Assembly (NCBI RefSeq): GCF_954871325.1
Contig: NC_088777.1
Location: 34,263,366-34,327,365, forward strand
Length of the DNA stretch: 64,000 bases
Source of the DNA: Gordionus sp. m RMFG-2023
Lineage: Eukaryota; Nematomorpha; Gordioida; Chordodea; Parachordodidae
Direction of reading: 5' to 3'
Part shown: one piece after another, positions 38,201-47,107 of the stretch
Position numbering within the stretch: the first letter of the stretch is position 1
Layout: each line of letters starts with the position of its first letter
Position numbers and translations under genes: made by a program
Notes under the pieces: generated by a model
Databases searched by the model: none
What the model was told of the DNA's origin: nothing
What the model saw: the letters and a program-made list of their open reading frames with translations, nothing else

Positions 38201-41200
38201 GAAGAAAGAAACACAAACGAAAAAAAAATTGAAAAATCATTATCATTTTTTATAAATAAATATTTTAGTCCTAACTTGGCCCCTTTAACTCGCCAGTTCT
38301 CCGCCCGCAAAAGGATCAACAAAAATTCTTCGCTTAATAACACTTCAATTTCGAAAGTTGATTCCGAAAATTTATCCAGAAAGGGGAGCAAATGGCTAGA
38401 TTCTGGCGAGGAACGATGTATTAAAGCTCGCCCTACCCTTTTCCTCCCTAAAAATGTTGTCGAAGATTTATCCAATATTGTCAAAACCCCAATAAAATCC
38501 AGCAAGATATTTAATGAAACCGAGAACGATAAGAAATCCGGAAATTTGGAACTTCCTATATTTGATAACAAATCAAGGGGTGTAATACCCCCATCTAACC
38601 TTAAAAACTCTTCTCCCAAATTTAATAGAGAAGTAAGTAACGATAATAAAGGGGAAAGTCTTTCTACCGCCAACTCGGGTCTCGTTAAATGCGCCCACTT
38701 TTGGAAAGGAGCAGTTGCAGCCCTGGCGAGTTTACCCAACTCTTCGAGACCTATCCAGCAAGTGACCACCTTGTGGGTCGGAACCAATTCTGGAAGAATT
38801 TTTGTTTATATGATCGAATCTTTATGGGACAATGATTCCTCTCAAGGTATTATAAATTTATCATATTTTAATTGATACTTTAAATCTTTTCAGCGGTATC
38901 TGATTTTATATATTTTTATAAAATTAAATTACAAGATCTTTTAACAAATTTATAGAATGTATTTTCAGCTGCCAATTACATTGTATTTAGGTTCACAAAA
39001 TTTTTTAAAAACGGTGATTACCCGATTACGAATAATATAAGAAAATCATTCTTTTTCTACCCATATTTTATTTTATTAATCAATTAGAAAGATAATCATG
39101 TTTTTGGGATAAATGTAAATATTAGGAATTTTCTTTTTCTACCCACATTTTATTTTATTAATCAATTAGAAAGATAATCATGTTTTTGGGATAAATGTAA
39201 ATATTAGGAATTGAAAAAAAAATTTTTATGCAAGTGAAAATAAATACCTGTAGGCGTTCTATTTGTTTGTATTGAGATTAAAAGTGCCTTTTTTTATCTT
39301 AAATTTAGTAGATACTATGACACTAATTAAAGCCATTTTCTCTATGTGTGAAATTTAAAAATTGTTACATTACAATAAGTATATTTCAATTTTTAAACCA
39401 ATTGATATATAATGCACCTTTACTTGGTTATTCAAAAAAAAAAGTTAAAAGATACTTAATAGTTGCTATCATTATGCGAACTATAGTTGTTTTTAAAGAA
39501 AGAAGGATAGGATTGAAAATAGAAGAAAAAGAATCCTTCTTTTATTTAGATAGAACCATTTTATTTATAACTTTAAAACTAAGTTATTTATCTCAACATT
39601 TAAACTTATTATACATTTTTTTAAGGAAATAAAACCCTGACTTATAAAGCCTTGAAAGAGATTCAATTGAAGCACGGAGCTCCCGTGATTCATATTCGAG
39701 TCATAGAATCGAACTCTAATCACAATTCCCATCATCACAATGGCAGATCATTATCCAACAGCATGAACGAAGCAATGACCGAATATAGGCTGTTGGTCGC
39801 CAGCGAAGAACAGATCAAAGTGAATTATATTACTATCGAATATTTTAATTTCATTGGAAAGGTATGGGAAAAAAAATTTAAAAATAATATATTTTACTTA
39901 TATATTTTTTCTCTGTTAATTCCTCTTTATTTTTCTAAATTCATTTATTAATTTTCCCGCAAAATCTTTTCTAATCGACTCAATCTTACTCCTCACAAAT
40001 ACTGTCACCAAGCTCGATTGATTGTGATTCTTTAAAAAAATTGTAATATGTTATTATAAATTGATTATTAGACTTTTTACTTACCAACGCTCAAACCATG
40101 TCACAAATACCGTTTAACAGCAATGGAAGGAAGTTTGATCCGCAGAATTTTTTCGTTTGTTGCCACTAAAACGCCGACAACTAATAATTCGCAAAATTTG
40201 GACAACCAATTAGATCGTTTCCAAGTAATCGCGGCTTTGACAAATCACGGAGAAATAGCTATTTTTGAATCAACCAATCTGAAGAGGCTATTTTTTAAAG
40301 GCTTATTGAGGAAAGAGGACATCAAGTGAATATATTATATCTACAAATAATATTATTGATAGTTTAGTTGTCTTGAATAAGAGGTACTTTGGCCATAAGG
40401 AAAGATGAGAAAAAGTGAATGATGAATGATAGGGTACCGATTATGAAATAGAAGAGGAACAAACCATATACTAAAAAAGTAAGTGATAAGAAGGGGCTCT
40501 TACAAAAGAAAGATTAATGAGAGAAAATGCATAGACAAGGTTTAAATGGAGCAAAGATTTGAAGTTCTGATCTCCAAGGCAAATATGGTTTTAATTTATT
40601 AATATGCCGCTTTATAGTAACAGTGTCCTTTTTCAGGAACATGTTGATTTTTTTTCTTAAGAAAGAGTCAATATATAAATAATTTTTAAGATATGATTCA
40701 AGTAATATAATTATTATACATTTTTGATTCTGGAAAATTTAAAGAATGGAGTCAAAATAAATAGTCAAAATGTTAAAATGGATATTATTTTTTATATTAG
40801 TATACAACTAGATAAAAAAAAAACTTGTCCGATCTGAATATTAAATGATTTAATTATATTCAATATTTGTTTTTAAAGAGAAACTTGATATGGACTTAAG
40901 ACTTGATGTGAGCCAGAGTTAATTTATACGAGATGGCGAGAGTTAGATTAATATTTATTTCACAAAAACATTTAATAACTCCAACTCTTAAAGTTGTATG
41001 CTGGGGCATAGCAATTCCACATAGATCTTTAAAACGTTACCAATAAGCCTGTTTTTTCAAAAGAAATCTTACTAAATTAAAGAATAAAAATATTAAAAAA
41101 TGGTCATTCTATAATAAAACAGTAGTGGGACTAGAAGTTCCCAAATAAACAAACATAATTTGATTTCCATATTGAATACTAATACTTAGAGATTATTTTA

Positions 41201-43775
41201 TAAATCCGTTAAAAAATATTATTTACTCAACCAAAATTATAATTTCAAAAAGAAAATAAAGCCTAAGCTTGCTGTATACCTCTCCATATATATGGTCCAA
41301 CAGTTTATCAAAAAATTTTAAACTGGATGTTCCAATTCTATTGCAAAAGTGATATAATTAGTTTAATCAATATTTTCGATAAACATTAAAAAAAGCGAGG
41401 AATATTTATATAAGCATATTATGTAACTTAATCTTTTATAACTCAAAATTTGTTCTCACCTAGTCTAGATCTGGATATTGATTTAAATATTAAAATAATT
41501 CTACTTCTTGCCCTATTGAAAATATAACAAGTAAATATATATAAATCTTACCTTTCTTGTAATGTTGAAAAAAATACATGGAACTGCAATCCTCAGCCTA
41601 GTGTTTTAAAAATAATTTTTTTTATTAACGTAAAAAGGCACTCTATACAATGTAAACCCTGCAAAAATATCACCCCTTATTAATTATAAATGGACTAAAA
41701 ATATCCTTTCTTAGTTAGTATGTTTATAAGTTTTTTTTATTATATTTTTTGACGTATTTTGAATCGAAAGGTCACCTATAGTTCAATAATAAGTATTAGT
41801 TATAATATTTAGGGAAATATTTTTGAAAAAATTATTGTTTGGAGGTAATTCTAGCAGTAAAATTAGTTAAAAAATATTAAGTAACCTAGGTAGAGTGAAA
41901 AGAGTAAATCCAATATGATAGGGGAATTAAGTAAGAAAGAGAGAGAAAAAGAGATTGAAATAGACGAATAAGCCTAAATATGAAGATGGTATATGAATTT
42001 CGGAGAGTGAATAATTAAAACACCGGGCCAAAAAAGATAGAACTTTATTTTATTACATAAAAAATATATTTAAAATGATTTTTTCTGGTTTTGATGGAAG
42101 GGACCTCTAAGAATAATATTTTGGCCCTCACTCCCGACCAAATAAGGTCGTATGACCCCATGATAATCAAACAGAGATATGTTTTTATTGAATTAAATTT
42201 ATATTCTACATTAATAACTATTTTTTTATAAGATCCGAACCCGGTCTAGTAAATGAAGAAGTTGGATCCGGTCCAATATTGGTGAGAAATTGGATCCGAT
42301 ATATCTCTAATAACCATATGTTATATTAAATCTAACAATGCATTACACTACACCTAATTATGGGGCAACTAAACAATGAATTTATCCATCATTATGACAT
42401 TTAGAATAGGCAAATTTAAAAATTATACCCTATCAGTCTCATTTATAACTAAAAATCGAGATATGCCTGTTCGGACCGATAAAAACGAAATATATTAATA
42501 TTATTTTTGTCTTGCTTTAAGATATTTGCTACCTTGTTTTTTCTTATCATACCCGATAATTAATCAATGTCCTAAATTTATTTTATATAATTATATCTTA
42601 AATTCTTTTGAAAAATATTATAAACTATAATCACAGAAAAAATTTTCAAAACTTTATTTTGTAATTATTTTCACGTGACAATCCAAAAATAACAATTATA
42701 ATTTTTAGTGATTTAGATTTTTTTTATTGAATAGCGGAATTTATTCCTTATCTGTTCTCAACGCTGGCCAAGGCTTTTACCTTGATTCTTCAAAAGAATT
42801 GAGACGTTTTTGTCTCTCCAGGCATTATCACACTCGATGTATCGAAAGGAAGAAGAAATATTTTACGGCTCAAAATGTAGCGACAGAAGGAAAAGATGTG
42901 AGAGAAGAGAGGGATACGGTCGAGTTTGATTTTGCGGTTTTTTATGAAAGAGGTTATTGCGATAATTATCTAAGTATTATTTTATTTTAAAAAATAATCG
43001 AGAAAAGAATATTTTTCATTAATAATAGGTTTTTAAGATATCCAGAACCAAATTTAAAATTATGCAGTGTAAAATACTATTTCCATCAAAATGTTGTTTT
43101 ATATCCAGGCCTGTAGACAGTTTTAGCAACATTTTTTTAAGCTTTTTACATACCTCTATACTTTATTTTTAATTTATTTATTTTATGACATTTGAACTAT
43201 TAATTTAAAATTTGAGCAGGTAATTTTTTTTTGATAGACAGACTATACCTATATTATATAGTTATAGTAGCATGTTATAAAATATGTTTCATCTTTTAAG
43301 TAATAAACGCTAATATGTTAAATTAAAAATGTTGATTAAATTTTATAAATAACCTCTATTATCATAAAATCAAAAGACAATTTTGTCAAAAGGGTCTCTA
43401 ATTAAGTTATAATCAGAGGCGTTATAGACACCCCCTTGGCTCGTTGGAAGGGATTACACACCCCCTTCAAATTATGGGAAAAGGGTCGATAGGATTTTTG
43501 CGGTACACCTCTAGTTATATACCATAAATATAATATATAGCTAAAATAAAATTATCATTTTTTAAGAGATGGATATTATAAACAAGACCAAAACGAGTAA
43601 AAGTTTATATTCCCAGTTTATGAAAGGAAGGAAACGGCAAGGCGTCGAAAAAAATGGAGTATGCGACAATTCTAATAATATTAATAAAATTGTGAACTCG
43701 GATAAAGAGCTAAAGAGGGCGGGCAGTTATAGCAAATTAGAAGCGACCACCGGTGATAATAACTTATTGGGTTAG
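10236..43775 (+). CDS. lgl: Lethal giant larvae (Lgl) cell-polarity protein, complete gene
   Basis: The coding sequence is join(10236-10426, 10530-10611, 10655-10767, 10813-11031, 11086-11257, 18230-18494, 19144-19201, 20443-20675, 21584-22007, 23619-23965, 37258-37515, 38031-38169, 38269-38846, 39626-39819, 40072-40325, 42735-42952, 43567-43775): 3954 nt, 1317 aa plus stop. All introns start GT and end AG, and phase is kept at all 16 joins. Lgl is a cortical scaffold with two WD40 propellers that binds myosin II and aPKC/Par-6 and marks the basolateral domain. Family marks seen are ELFLF near the N-terminus, [22 protein letters not shown], the [10 protein letters not shown] join, [21 protein letters not shown], the basic patch [17 protein letters not shown] (about residues 800-816, serines 802, 806, 810), [10 protein letters not shown] and NAGQGFYL. 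It is longer than human LLGL1 (about 1060 aa), mainly through insertions in the exon after the patch and in loops. Confidence 0.93.
13800..16515. repeat. subterminal ATTGGTATTGG repeats of the nested hAT
   Basis: Both ends of the nested hAT are packed with the word TATTGGTATTGGT and variants: roughly 13836-13940 on the left and 16350-16510 on the right. Clusters of short subterminal repeats are typical transposase-binding sites in Ac-like elements. The two clusters are close in size, and the right one reads the same on the + strand as the left, so the word is present in both direct and inverted arrangement. Confidence 0.7.
14345..16030 (-). pseudogene. Ac-like hAT transposase, frame-broken
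   Basis: Read on the minus strand from about 16030, the pieces follow the usual order. First a BED-type zinc finger ([20 protein letters not shown]). Then, at 15659-15372, [18 protein letters not shown] and the catalytic-core words. Then, at 15415-15230, a piece with the histidine-rich [11 protein letters not shown]. Then, at 15150-14434, a 238-codon frame with [26 protein letters not shown] and [16 protein letters not shown]. Last, past a frame change, SSERAFS with [16 protein letters not shown], the hAT dimerisation end near 14345. Only a few frame changes separate the pieces, so the element is fairly young. Confidence 0.85.
17400..17525 (+). repeat. possible degenerate tRNA-like SINE
   Basis: A box B-like word, GAGTTCGATTCC, lies near 17496-17507, downstream of a loosely tRNA-like stretch that is GC-richer than its flanks. 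No convincing box A is seen at the right distance. It may be an old SINE head, unrelated to the one at 286. It is inside Lgl intron 5. Confidence 0.25.
18230..23965 (+). CDS. lgl: Lgl exons 6-10: middle of the double propeller
   Basis: Exons 18230-18494, 19144-19201, 20443-20675, 21584-22007 and 23619-23965. Exon 6 has the conserved [14 protein letters not shown]. Exon 7 is only 58 bp ([12 protein letters not shown]) and would be missed by open-frame searches. Exon 8 gives [13 protein letters not shown], the Lgl FTIFSGGMPR motif. Exon 9 has ILAEEEW and the SAITACHMV word, ending in ITG. Exon 10 completes [10 protein letters not shown] and carries [15 protein letters not shown] and [10 protein letters not shown]. 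The acceptor of exon 6 (after GAAAG at 18229) has a modest pyrimidine tract and is the least certain of this set. Confidence 0.85.
21402..21458. repeat. short hairpin repeat in Lgl intron 8
   Basis: The words TGCCATTGAAAGGCATTT and AAATGCCTTTAAATGGCA form an imperfect inverted repeat with a short loop. It may be a small foldback or MITE remnant. It lies about 125 bp before the acceptor of exon 9. Confidence 0.45.
22262..22908. mobile_element. MITE with ATCGGATCGG ends, Lgl intron 9
   Basis: The left end reads AGGCTGTGCCGATATTG and the right end, reverse-complemented, AGGGCTGTGCCGATTC. Both are followed inward by several copies of ATCGGATCGG, giving inverted subterminal repeats. About 650 bp with no coding potential, so a non-autonomous DNA element. 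Flanking octamers attatata and actataaa agree at six of eight places, which would fit a decayed hAT-type duplication. Similar ends are seen at about 34547. Confidence 0.65.
24034..24416. mobile_element. probable MITE, start of Lgl intron 10
   Basis: The left end, CAGCCTGCTCCACAAGC, resembles the reverse complement of the right end, GGAGCCCTGCACGGACAGG. The interior holds repeated TCCGA/TCGGA words seen in other non-autonomous elements here. About 380 bp without coding frame. The ends are imperfect and no duplication is clear. Confidence 0.4.
24560..25220 (+). mobile_element. second reverse-transcriptase element relic
   Basis: The + strand keeps words of the same C-terminal domain as the element at 5105-9620: [12 protein letters not shown] near 24660, [15 protein letters not shown] near 24720, [11 protein letters not shown] near 24862, then a segment up to about 25200. 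Only the C-terminal part remains and it is decayed. A 5'-truncated copy is the usual outcome of target-primed reverse transcription, which fits a non-LTR element. It is in Lgl intron 10. Confidence 0.65.
25577..26176 (+). repeat. left array of 14-bp units
   Basis: About 40 units with consensus near CGCGAATGCATTAY, alternating with AGCGAATGTATTAG-like variants. The units open two unrealistic reading frames ([14 protein letters not shown]), which are products of the repeat and not genes. A longer block (AGCGAAAACAGTATCGCG with its neighbours) recurs near 25790 and 25975, so several units were duplicated together. Confidence 0.9.
26480..27320. repeat. inverted repeat pair inside the foldback-like element
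   Basis: The segment at about 26480-26530 and that at about 27268-27320 are reverse complements with few mismatches (core TTTTATAACTCTAAAACACG against GACGCGTTTCAGAGTTATAA). They may be the ends of a smaller non-autonomous element of about 850 bp, or an inner part of the large element. No coding frame between them. Confidence 0.5.
28038..28052. repeat. 15-base poly-C run
   Basis: An uninterrupted run of 15 C on the + strand, striking in such AT-rich sequence. Similar pure G runs occur at 54197-54206 and 62005-62016, all in introns. Confidence 0.9.
29118..29712. mobile_element. MITE-like element with about 95-bp inverted ends
   Basis: The left arm, about 29120-29215, and right arm, about 29595-29705, pair well. 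Each contains TTTGATAGGTATT outward and AAATCTGATTTTGCC inward. About 590 bp, no coding frame, in the interior of the foldback-like element. Ends and duplication are not resolved. Confidence 0.55.
30748..31468 (-). repeat. right array of 14-bp units, inverted
   Basis: The same 14-bp unit in reverse complement (TAATGCATTCGCGA), from a degenerate start near 30748 to 31468. It is interrupted at 31170-31392 by a MITE whose target-site duplication is array sequence, ttcgctat. Units vary more than in the left array at its inner edge. Confidence 0.9.
31170..31392. mobile_element. hAT-type MITE with 8-bp TSD, family M1 copy 1
   Basis: A 223-bp element with near-perfect ends: TAGTGTTGTTAAACGGCTC on the left, TAGTGTTGTTAAATGGCTC as reverse complement on the right. 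An 8-bp duplication, ttcgctat, sits at 31162-31169 and 31393-31400. It inserted into the right satellite array, so it is younger than the array. Copy 2 is at 35000-35216. Confidence 0.9.
32368..34256 (+). mobile_element. third hAT element, internally deleted
   Basis: Ends are CAGGGATCCAAACCGAAC on the left and the reverse complement CAGGGATCCAAACCGAAA on the right, followed inward by many GAACCGAACC-type subterminal repeats. Flanking octamers, aaaaaatc and aaaaaaac, agree at seven of eight positions. The + strand keeps pieces of a hAT transposase. At 1.9 kb it is shorter than a full hAT, so it is a deleted copy. It lies in Lgl intron 10. Confidence 0.88.
33480..33960 (+). pseudogene. hAT transposase fragment of the third element
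   Basis: An open piece at 33566-33793 ([15 protein letters not shown] and LLEKSE) is followed in another frame by [19 protein letters not shown] near 33830-33890, the hAT dimerisation motif. A 77-bp tandem duplication (33489-33565 and 33566-33642, one clear mismatch) repeats the start of the piece, so this copy is damaged. Confidence 0.75.
34547..34930. mobile_element. probable MITE related to the one at 22262
   Basis: The left end, GGACTGTGACGAATATCGGATCGG cut at 34570, resembles AGGCTGTGCCGATATTGAAT at 22262 and is followed by the same ATCGG words. The right end is unclear; a CCGATCGATTC word near 34908 may be its remnant. Confidence 0.4.
35000..35216. mobile_element. MITE family M1 copy 2
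   Basis: Closely similar over its whole length to 31170-31392: both share CCTCGAGATTTCG, AAAATCTT-AGGCTTGCGTAAT-like and ATATTTTTCTGGA words in the same order. The right end, GCCGTTTAACAACAC, is intact; the left end is degraded. It sits in Lgl intron 10, 3.6 kb after copy 1. Confidence 0.75.
35350..35545. mobile_element. MITE with GGTACCATTTG ends
   Basis: The left end reads ATATCAGAGGAGGTACCATTTG and the right end as reverse complement ATATCAGAGACCTGCAGAGG then TACCATTTGG. Both arms also carry GGCCCGG/CCGGCC words. About 195 bp, no coding frame. The AGGTCTCTGAT end also occurs near 28970 beside GGCCCAGGCCGGG, which looks like a relic of the same family. Confidence 0.65.
35880..36595. mobile_element. 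MITE with GAACCCGAACC subterminal repeats
   Basis: The left end (GGGATTCGAAACGAACCCG) and the reverse complement of the right end (AGAGATGCAAACCCGGC) are similar in outline, and both are rich in AACCCG words pointing inward. About 700 bp without a coding frame. It recalls the ends of the hAT element at 32368-34256 and may be a relative driven by it. Confidence 0.6.
37258..39819 (+). CDS. lgl: Lgl exons 11-14: basic/serine patch and second propeller
   Basis: Exons 37258-37515, 38031-38169, 38269-38846 and 39626-39819. Exon 11 gives [17 protein letters not shown] and [12 protein letters not shown], matching the Lgl QPPA..T and FGTSHGF segment. Exon 12 is the regulatory heart: positions 38063-38122 encode [20 protein letters not shown], whose three serines are the known aPKC targets that release Lgl from the membrane. 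Exon 13 (578 bp) begins with about 130 residues rich in Ser, Asn and Lys with no clear match, a disordered insertion, before [16 protein letters not shown]. Exon 14 gives [11 protein letters not shown] and [10 protein letters not shown]. The exon 11 acceptor is the second of two adjacent AGs, chosen because only it keeps phase. Confidence 0.9.
39049..39212. repeat. 82-bp tandem duplication in Lgl intron 13
   Basis: Units 39049-39130 and 39131-39212 are identical apart from one T/C difference early in the unit. The near identity points to a recent event. No known function. Confidence 0.95.
40072..43775 (+). CDS. lgl: Lgl exons 15-17: C-terminal part
   Basis: Exons 40072-40325, 42735-42952 and 43567-43775. 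Exon 15 reads [20 protein letters not shown], then RRIF, then [11 protein letters not shown] and LLRKEDI, as in Lgl ALEGSRVRRV and RREDVSG. Exon 16 has [11 protein letters not shown]. Exon 17 starts with [12 protein letters not shown], shows no clear family match and ends at a TAG (43773-43775). An AATAAAA word follows at about 43910. Phase agreement supports exon 17, but another donor in exon 16 or a further exon is possible. There is no C-terminal SNARE-like coiled coil, so this is Lgl and not tomosyn. Confidence 0.75.
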
Positions 43776-44539
43776 ATTTTAATTTTTATAAATATTTTTT
43801 TTCTTTACAATGATGGCCTAAAAGTATATTATTTTATCTACGATAAGAAATAGATTTCTAAATTTCATGAATTATGATGTCTGAAAGCTAACTATATTTT
43901 CAGAATAATAATAAAATGGCACTTTTTATAAATATACAATAAAAAATACCTTCAAATATATATCAGTGCTTATCTATTCTAAACTAGGTTTTTAGCATAT
44001 GCTCAAAACTCAAGGGAAAAATAGACGACAGATATTTGGGAATTTTTTTTTATCGCTGCTTGATAATTATAGTCTTGTCCACTTTTGGTCAAAATTAAGT
44101 TAGGGCCTAAATATATTCTTAGGGGAACCGAAAAAGCATTATTTTTATCATATCAATTATAGAAAATATTTAATTTTTAAAAAATTAAAAGCTACAATAT
44201 AATGAACGCTAAAAAAAGGTCGCTTGAGGGTTTTACCAGTTATAGTTAAGATAGGGAGAAAATGCTTAGTGAGTTAATAAAGCTGTTAGAAATATTCACC
44301 TTTTTTAATTAAATTAATGATTTTTTTCAAAATAATATTTTTATTTAATATTAGGACATATCGTCACCTGAGAATTATATTATACTCTCCACTTTTTCCA
44401 ACTTTATAGGAGAGCAATTTAAAAATTCCTTATCTGTATTTTGAATTTTAGAAATGCTTTTCTAATTTTTTTTTTAATTTCACGGATTTGTATATTTAAT
44501 TGCTCCTCGTCATTTAATTATTATATATATACACCTAAA

Positions 44540-44660
44540 ACGAATTATTTGTTATTCGATATTCGAGTCGTATTATTCGAATAAAATTTTCGAATCGAAT
44601 AATCATTTTATTATTCGTACGAATACGAATAATGCAATTATTCGATTCGTATTTTTGTAG
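44540..44660. repeat. ATTCG-rich palindromic repeat
   Basis: The pentamer ATTCG and its complement CGAAT occur over ten times in 120 bp, forming several overlapping inverted repeats (for example ATTCGAATAAAATTTTCGAAT). It may be the remains of a foldback or of the subterminal repeats of a MITE. Confidence 0.6.
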
Positions 44661-45873
44661 GTATAATTATATAAAATACCATGATATATTTCTGAAAAAA
44701 TCGTTAATTTATTATTTTAAAACTGGATATAGAATAAATACCAAATTTTATTTTTATCATTTTAAGAAATATTGATAATCTAATTCTCTGGCTACGATAT
44801 GGCTGATTAAAAATAATTTTTATTTGAATTTCAAAACTTTTTTGTCTCCACCCTATTTAGTTAGACCTCCCACCTCTTGCTCTCCCCTTTTACCTGATCT
44901 TCATTTCCTTATAAATATAAATTTTATACCCCCTCCCCATTCCCAACTTCACCAAACTTTTGGGCCCTAATCTTCATTTAAACTCTTTTTCTCTCCTCTT
45001 TACCTATTATGTGCTTCCTTATAGATATTTTATTTTACTTTATTCCTTAGGCCATTTTACCCCAAACCTTCTTTCGAATTCACATACTATCCTCAAACTT
45101 TACCCCCAGCTTCATCTATCTTAGCTTTTTACTCTCTCCCTTTGTCTGAATTTTATCTCTTTATCAATATAACATTGGATTACCATAAAACCCCTTTTCA
45201 TTCTACCCATACCCCACTTGGATATAAAAAATTTAACTAATTTTACTGTCAGAATTATTCCTTACATAATTATTTTGTCAATATAAGGTAATTTTTTATT
45301 CTAAATTCTTCAAACAAAATGTTACATTTTTGGCTAAAAAGAGCGACAACTAGAATACGAAGTATATTAGAGGACGATATTTTTCAGGTTTTAATTTTAA
45401 GGTGCTGCAGCATACATCTACAAACAGTATTATTTGGTATTTAAGGGTTAATAATATTTTTTTAACTATTGTACATGAACCTAAAACTTTTACTATAATT
45501 GACTATAAGGTTCTATCAATTTTTCAAAAATTACTTTTTCGCATTTGTAATAGTTTATGTATATCTAAAATTTTTGTCCAAATATCTTATTTTGCCAAAA
45601 CTTATGGCATTTTTTTAAATCGCTTTCTTGATAAATGGATCTGAGAGAACAGAAACCCTTTATAATAATCAAACAGCGATATATTTTTAATTCAATAATT
45701 TTTTAAAGATTTTCTTATTTTAAGATGCTTTTTTATTATTTGTATATAAGCTCCTGTCTTATTCGAAGCAGAAGACGATTCTTTTTATAGAGACGCTCGT
45801 TCTATCTGCCAAAAGAGTTCTCTAGCCGAACTTAAAAAATCAATATTGTAAAAAATTTTATATTTCTTTTTTT

Positions 45874-47107
45874 TATGTGAATCGATAGGCGATTGGAGGC
45901 GACCCTCGAATTTTAATGAAACTCGGTATATGCAGTATACCATAGATGAGTATGAATTTTCCAAATTTTAAATTTTGATCCAGTCCTGTGGCGGAGATTT
46001 ACCACCAAATTCAAAAAAATATGAAATATTGGTATTTTCATCCATGAGTCTTAAGTATTGACATAGATCATAGAAAACTACGAACATCATTAGACGTCCT
46101 ATAATATTAACTTTCAAATAGTATCTTATCAATTCAGCTTTTATTAAATTAAAATTTCATTTACTAATTTATTTTAATTATTAATTACCTGATTTTTTGT
46201 TAAGTCCTAATGTCCACTCTTTAAAAGTTGATCTTTTCAGGACATGAGTAGCATGTATCTAAATAGCAACTATAATGTGGTGGATTACCCAAGCTTGGTA
46301 CAATTAAATGTTTATAATCATATAATATAAATGCCCTGCAATAATCATTATTTTAACCCATTCTGGGGAATCCTGTAAACACAGATTTATCATGCATTTG
46401 AAAGGGATCGTAATGAAGAATTTACATCCTATTGAATTTCTATCCTCATTTTTATATTTATACAATTCTTTTAAATTGCTCAATATAAATGTTCCAGCGA
46501 ATGGACAAGAATATCGATTTTATTATTATCTAAAAGACCGCATTTCAGGGATAATTCTCGAATTCTCTTATCTGTTATCTATATCAGCAAGTGACAAATT
46601 TATTCCTGAATTCATAATTGATGTGGATAAAATACCATTTTTAGATAGCATATAGCAGGAAAAGAATCCAAAAACAATTCGTATTACTAAAACAAGCTAG
46701 AAACATTTTTTCCCCTTCGAAATGAGTTTAATAATCTTATTTTGAGGTGTTTATAAAGTAAATATTAATAAATGTGAATTAATTTTTTAAGCCTCAAAAT
46801 AGCATAAGATAATTTATATTTTAAAAAATTCAAAATTAAATATTTAAAATATCATTTGAAAGTTAATGAAACGTCAAGCGCTATTTGTAGTTTCTATGAT
46901 CAATATTCATATTTGAGATATTGATTATTAAAACTGCCAATAATTCTTTTTTTTAATTGAGGGGTCAATATCTCCGTACACGGGCTGGATCAAAATCTAA
47001 AATTTGGGTAAATTAATACTCATCAATCATACACTGTATATCTGCGTTTCATTGAAATCCAAGGGTAGTCGCCAATAAAAACCAAAAATTTGTCGATTTG
47101 ACATGGA
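45874..47107. mobile_element. element with long (over 200 bp) inverted ends
   Basis: The left arm, about 45874-46150, and the right arm, about 46850-47107, are inverted copies: GGCGACCCTCGAATTT, TTTTGATCCAGTCCTGTG and TACGAACATCATTAGACGT on the left each have their reverse-complement partner on the right in mirrored order. By eye the arms differ at about a quarter of sites. The 700-bp middle has an 87-codon frame (46392-46655) with no match known to me. A long inverted repeat without a transposase suggests a foldback or a non-autonomous DNA element. Confidence 0.7.

Noticed and set aside
38179-38787. A 202-codon frame on the minus strand
   Set aside because: It is the antisense shadow of Lgl exon 13, whose + strand frame has the family motif [10 protein letters not shown] and fits the splice phases.
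10236-43775. Tomosyn (STXBP5) instead of Lgl
   Set aside because: The aPKC serine patch is an Lgl mark, the GGMP motif fits Lgl, and no C-terminal SNARE-like coiled coil is seen.
44860-45240. Pyrimidine-rich + strand stretch as a possible gene or 3' UTR element
   Set aside because: No open frame or repeat pairing; the composition alone does not support a call.
46392-46655. An 87-codon frame in the long inverted-repeat element as a gene
   Set aside because: No family words, typical AT-rich composition, and a length not far from chance. It is noted only as part of the element.
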